Below, piece after piece: positions 31,879-32,405 of a stretch of DNA of 32,405 nt. The stretch is from Thermoplasmatota archaeon (GTDB taxonomy: Archaea; Thermoplasmatota; Thermoplasmata; Halarchaeoplasmatales; Halarchaeoplasmataceae), in assembly GCA_018334755.1 (NCBI GenBank), contig JAGXLI010000019.1:1-32405 (forward strand), given 5' to 3'. Both the position numbers and the translations under genes were made by a program. The first letter of the stretch is position 1, and every line of letters begins with the position of its first letter. Below the pieces are notes generated by a model. The model saw only the letters and a program-made list of their open reading frames with translations, made no database searches and was not told the DNA's origin.

Positions 31879-32405
31879 TCAGTCCTCATTCTCGTCTTTT
31901 ACCACCTTTTTCTTCACCTTCTTTTTTGGTTTTTTCTTGACTTTCTTCTTTTGTTTCTTTTTCCGTGTACCTTTTTCAGTGTCCTCTGGTGATTTTTCTG
32001 CGGGTTCTTTCTGCTCAGGGGAGGGCTCAGGTTCTGGAGTTTCCTCTTCGGGTGCGGGTGTCTCTTCAGTTTCTTCTTGCGTTCCTTCTTCTCTTTTTCT
32101 ACTGCCTTTCTCTTCTATCCCGATAAGACTCGTACCACACTTCTGACAGATGGCCGCATCTACACTGTTCAGACTTCCACACTCAGGACATTCCTGTCCG
32201 CCTTCTTTCCTTTGTGCCTCTTTTCTTTCAAGCCACTCATCGAAGGTCACGAAAGATGGCTGCTGTTTCCACCATCTCAGGAATTCTTTCTTCGATAGTT
32301 CTCGACCTAAATTCTCTTCCGCCCTCTGTTTATGCTGGCTGACGAATTTTTCATATTGTTTCCTCATCCTCTCGGTGTAATCCTCTACTTCTTCACCGGT
32401 TTTTA
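31879..32405 (-). CDS. Zinc-ribbon protein with acidic linker and lysine-rich tail (5' end possibly outside window)
   Basis: From the ATG at 32367 the protein has three parts. A basic helical N-terminus (SQHKQRAEENLGRELSKKEF) comes first. A four-cysteine zinc ribbon follows, CPEC...CQKC (Cys60, 63, 74, 77). Then comes a Pro/Glu-rich linker and a tail of almost pure lysine (KKKQKKKVKKKPKKK onward) ending in an acidic tip. The frame stays open upstream of that ATG to the window edge (KTGEEVEDYTER), with no better start or clear ribosome site, so the gene probably begins outside. The tail resembles those of nucleic-acid-binding proteins. The function is unknown; binding of rRNA or DNA is a guess from charge. 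Confidence 0.75.
   Translation of the reverse strand, partial: KTGEEVEDYTERMRKQYEKFVSQHKQRAEENLGRELSKKEFLRWWKQQPSFVTFDEWLERKEAQRKEGGQECPECGSLNSVDAAICQKCGTSLIGIEEKGSRKREEGTQEETEETPAPEEETPEPEPSPEQKEPAEKSPEDTEKGTRKKKQKKKVKKKPKKKVKKKVVKDENED

Overview
The window is archaeal and almost certainly euryarchaeal. It encodes ribosomal protein eL21, RNA polymerase subunit Rpo4, archaeosine transglycosylase TgtA, Pus10, aIF5B, the ABCE1/RLI1 ribosome-recycling ATPase and a TrpY-type regulator. Its promoters have BRE/TATA boxes about 25 nt ahead of the start, and several genes look leaderless. Proteins are rich in Asp/Glu but keep much Lys, arginine is mostly AGA/AGG, and non-coding DNA is AT-rich. This suggests a moderately halophilic or thermophilic lineage; I cannot name a species.

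Layout. 1-2516: methionine-related genes metY (5' truncated by the window), metX and metF. 2669-3199: an XRE-CBS regulator. 3222-3410: a promoter, a strongly self-complementary pseudoknot-like RNA candidate and T-runs. 3475-11025: a tightly overlapping ten-gene histidine operon, hisZ-G-D-B-H-A-F-IE-C plus a HAD phosphatase, in the order known from Bacillus. 10998-13036: trpB2 and a TrpY regulator, both on the minus strand. Each promoter carries paired TGTACA boxes, and the trpB2 leader contains a 12-codon mini-ORF with a Trp codon inside a terminator-like hairpin.

13040-15350 is an accessory patch: a gene remnant, a truncated MscS-like gene of different composition, a VapBC pair, a probable TnpB relic and a 23-bp duplication of the 3' end of the adjacent tRNA-Lys gene. 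A catalytic-domain-only tyrosine recombinase lies on the other side of the tRNA.

16162-32405 is mostly housekeeping: an M20 peptidase, aIF5B, a GNAT enzyme, an MgtC-domain protein, the pus10-rpl21e-rpo4-DUF655 cluster, smc-scpA, rli1, tgtA and a zinc-ribbon protein with a lysine-rich tail.

The most interesting signals are non-coding: the pseudoknot RNA ahead of the his operon, the possible trp attenuator ahead of trpB2, and the tRNA-Lys attachment-site scar. Functions are read from motifs and gene context; no database search was possible.
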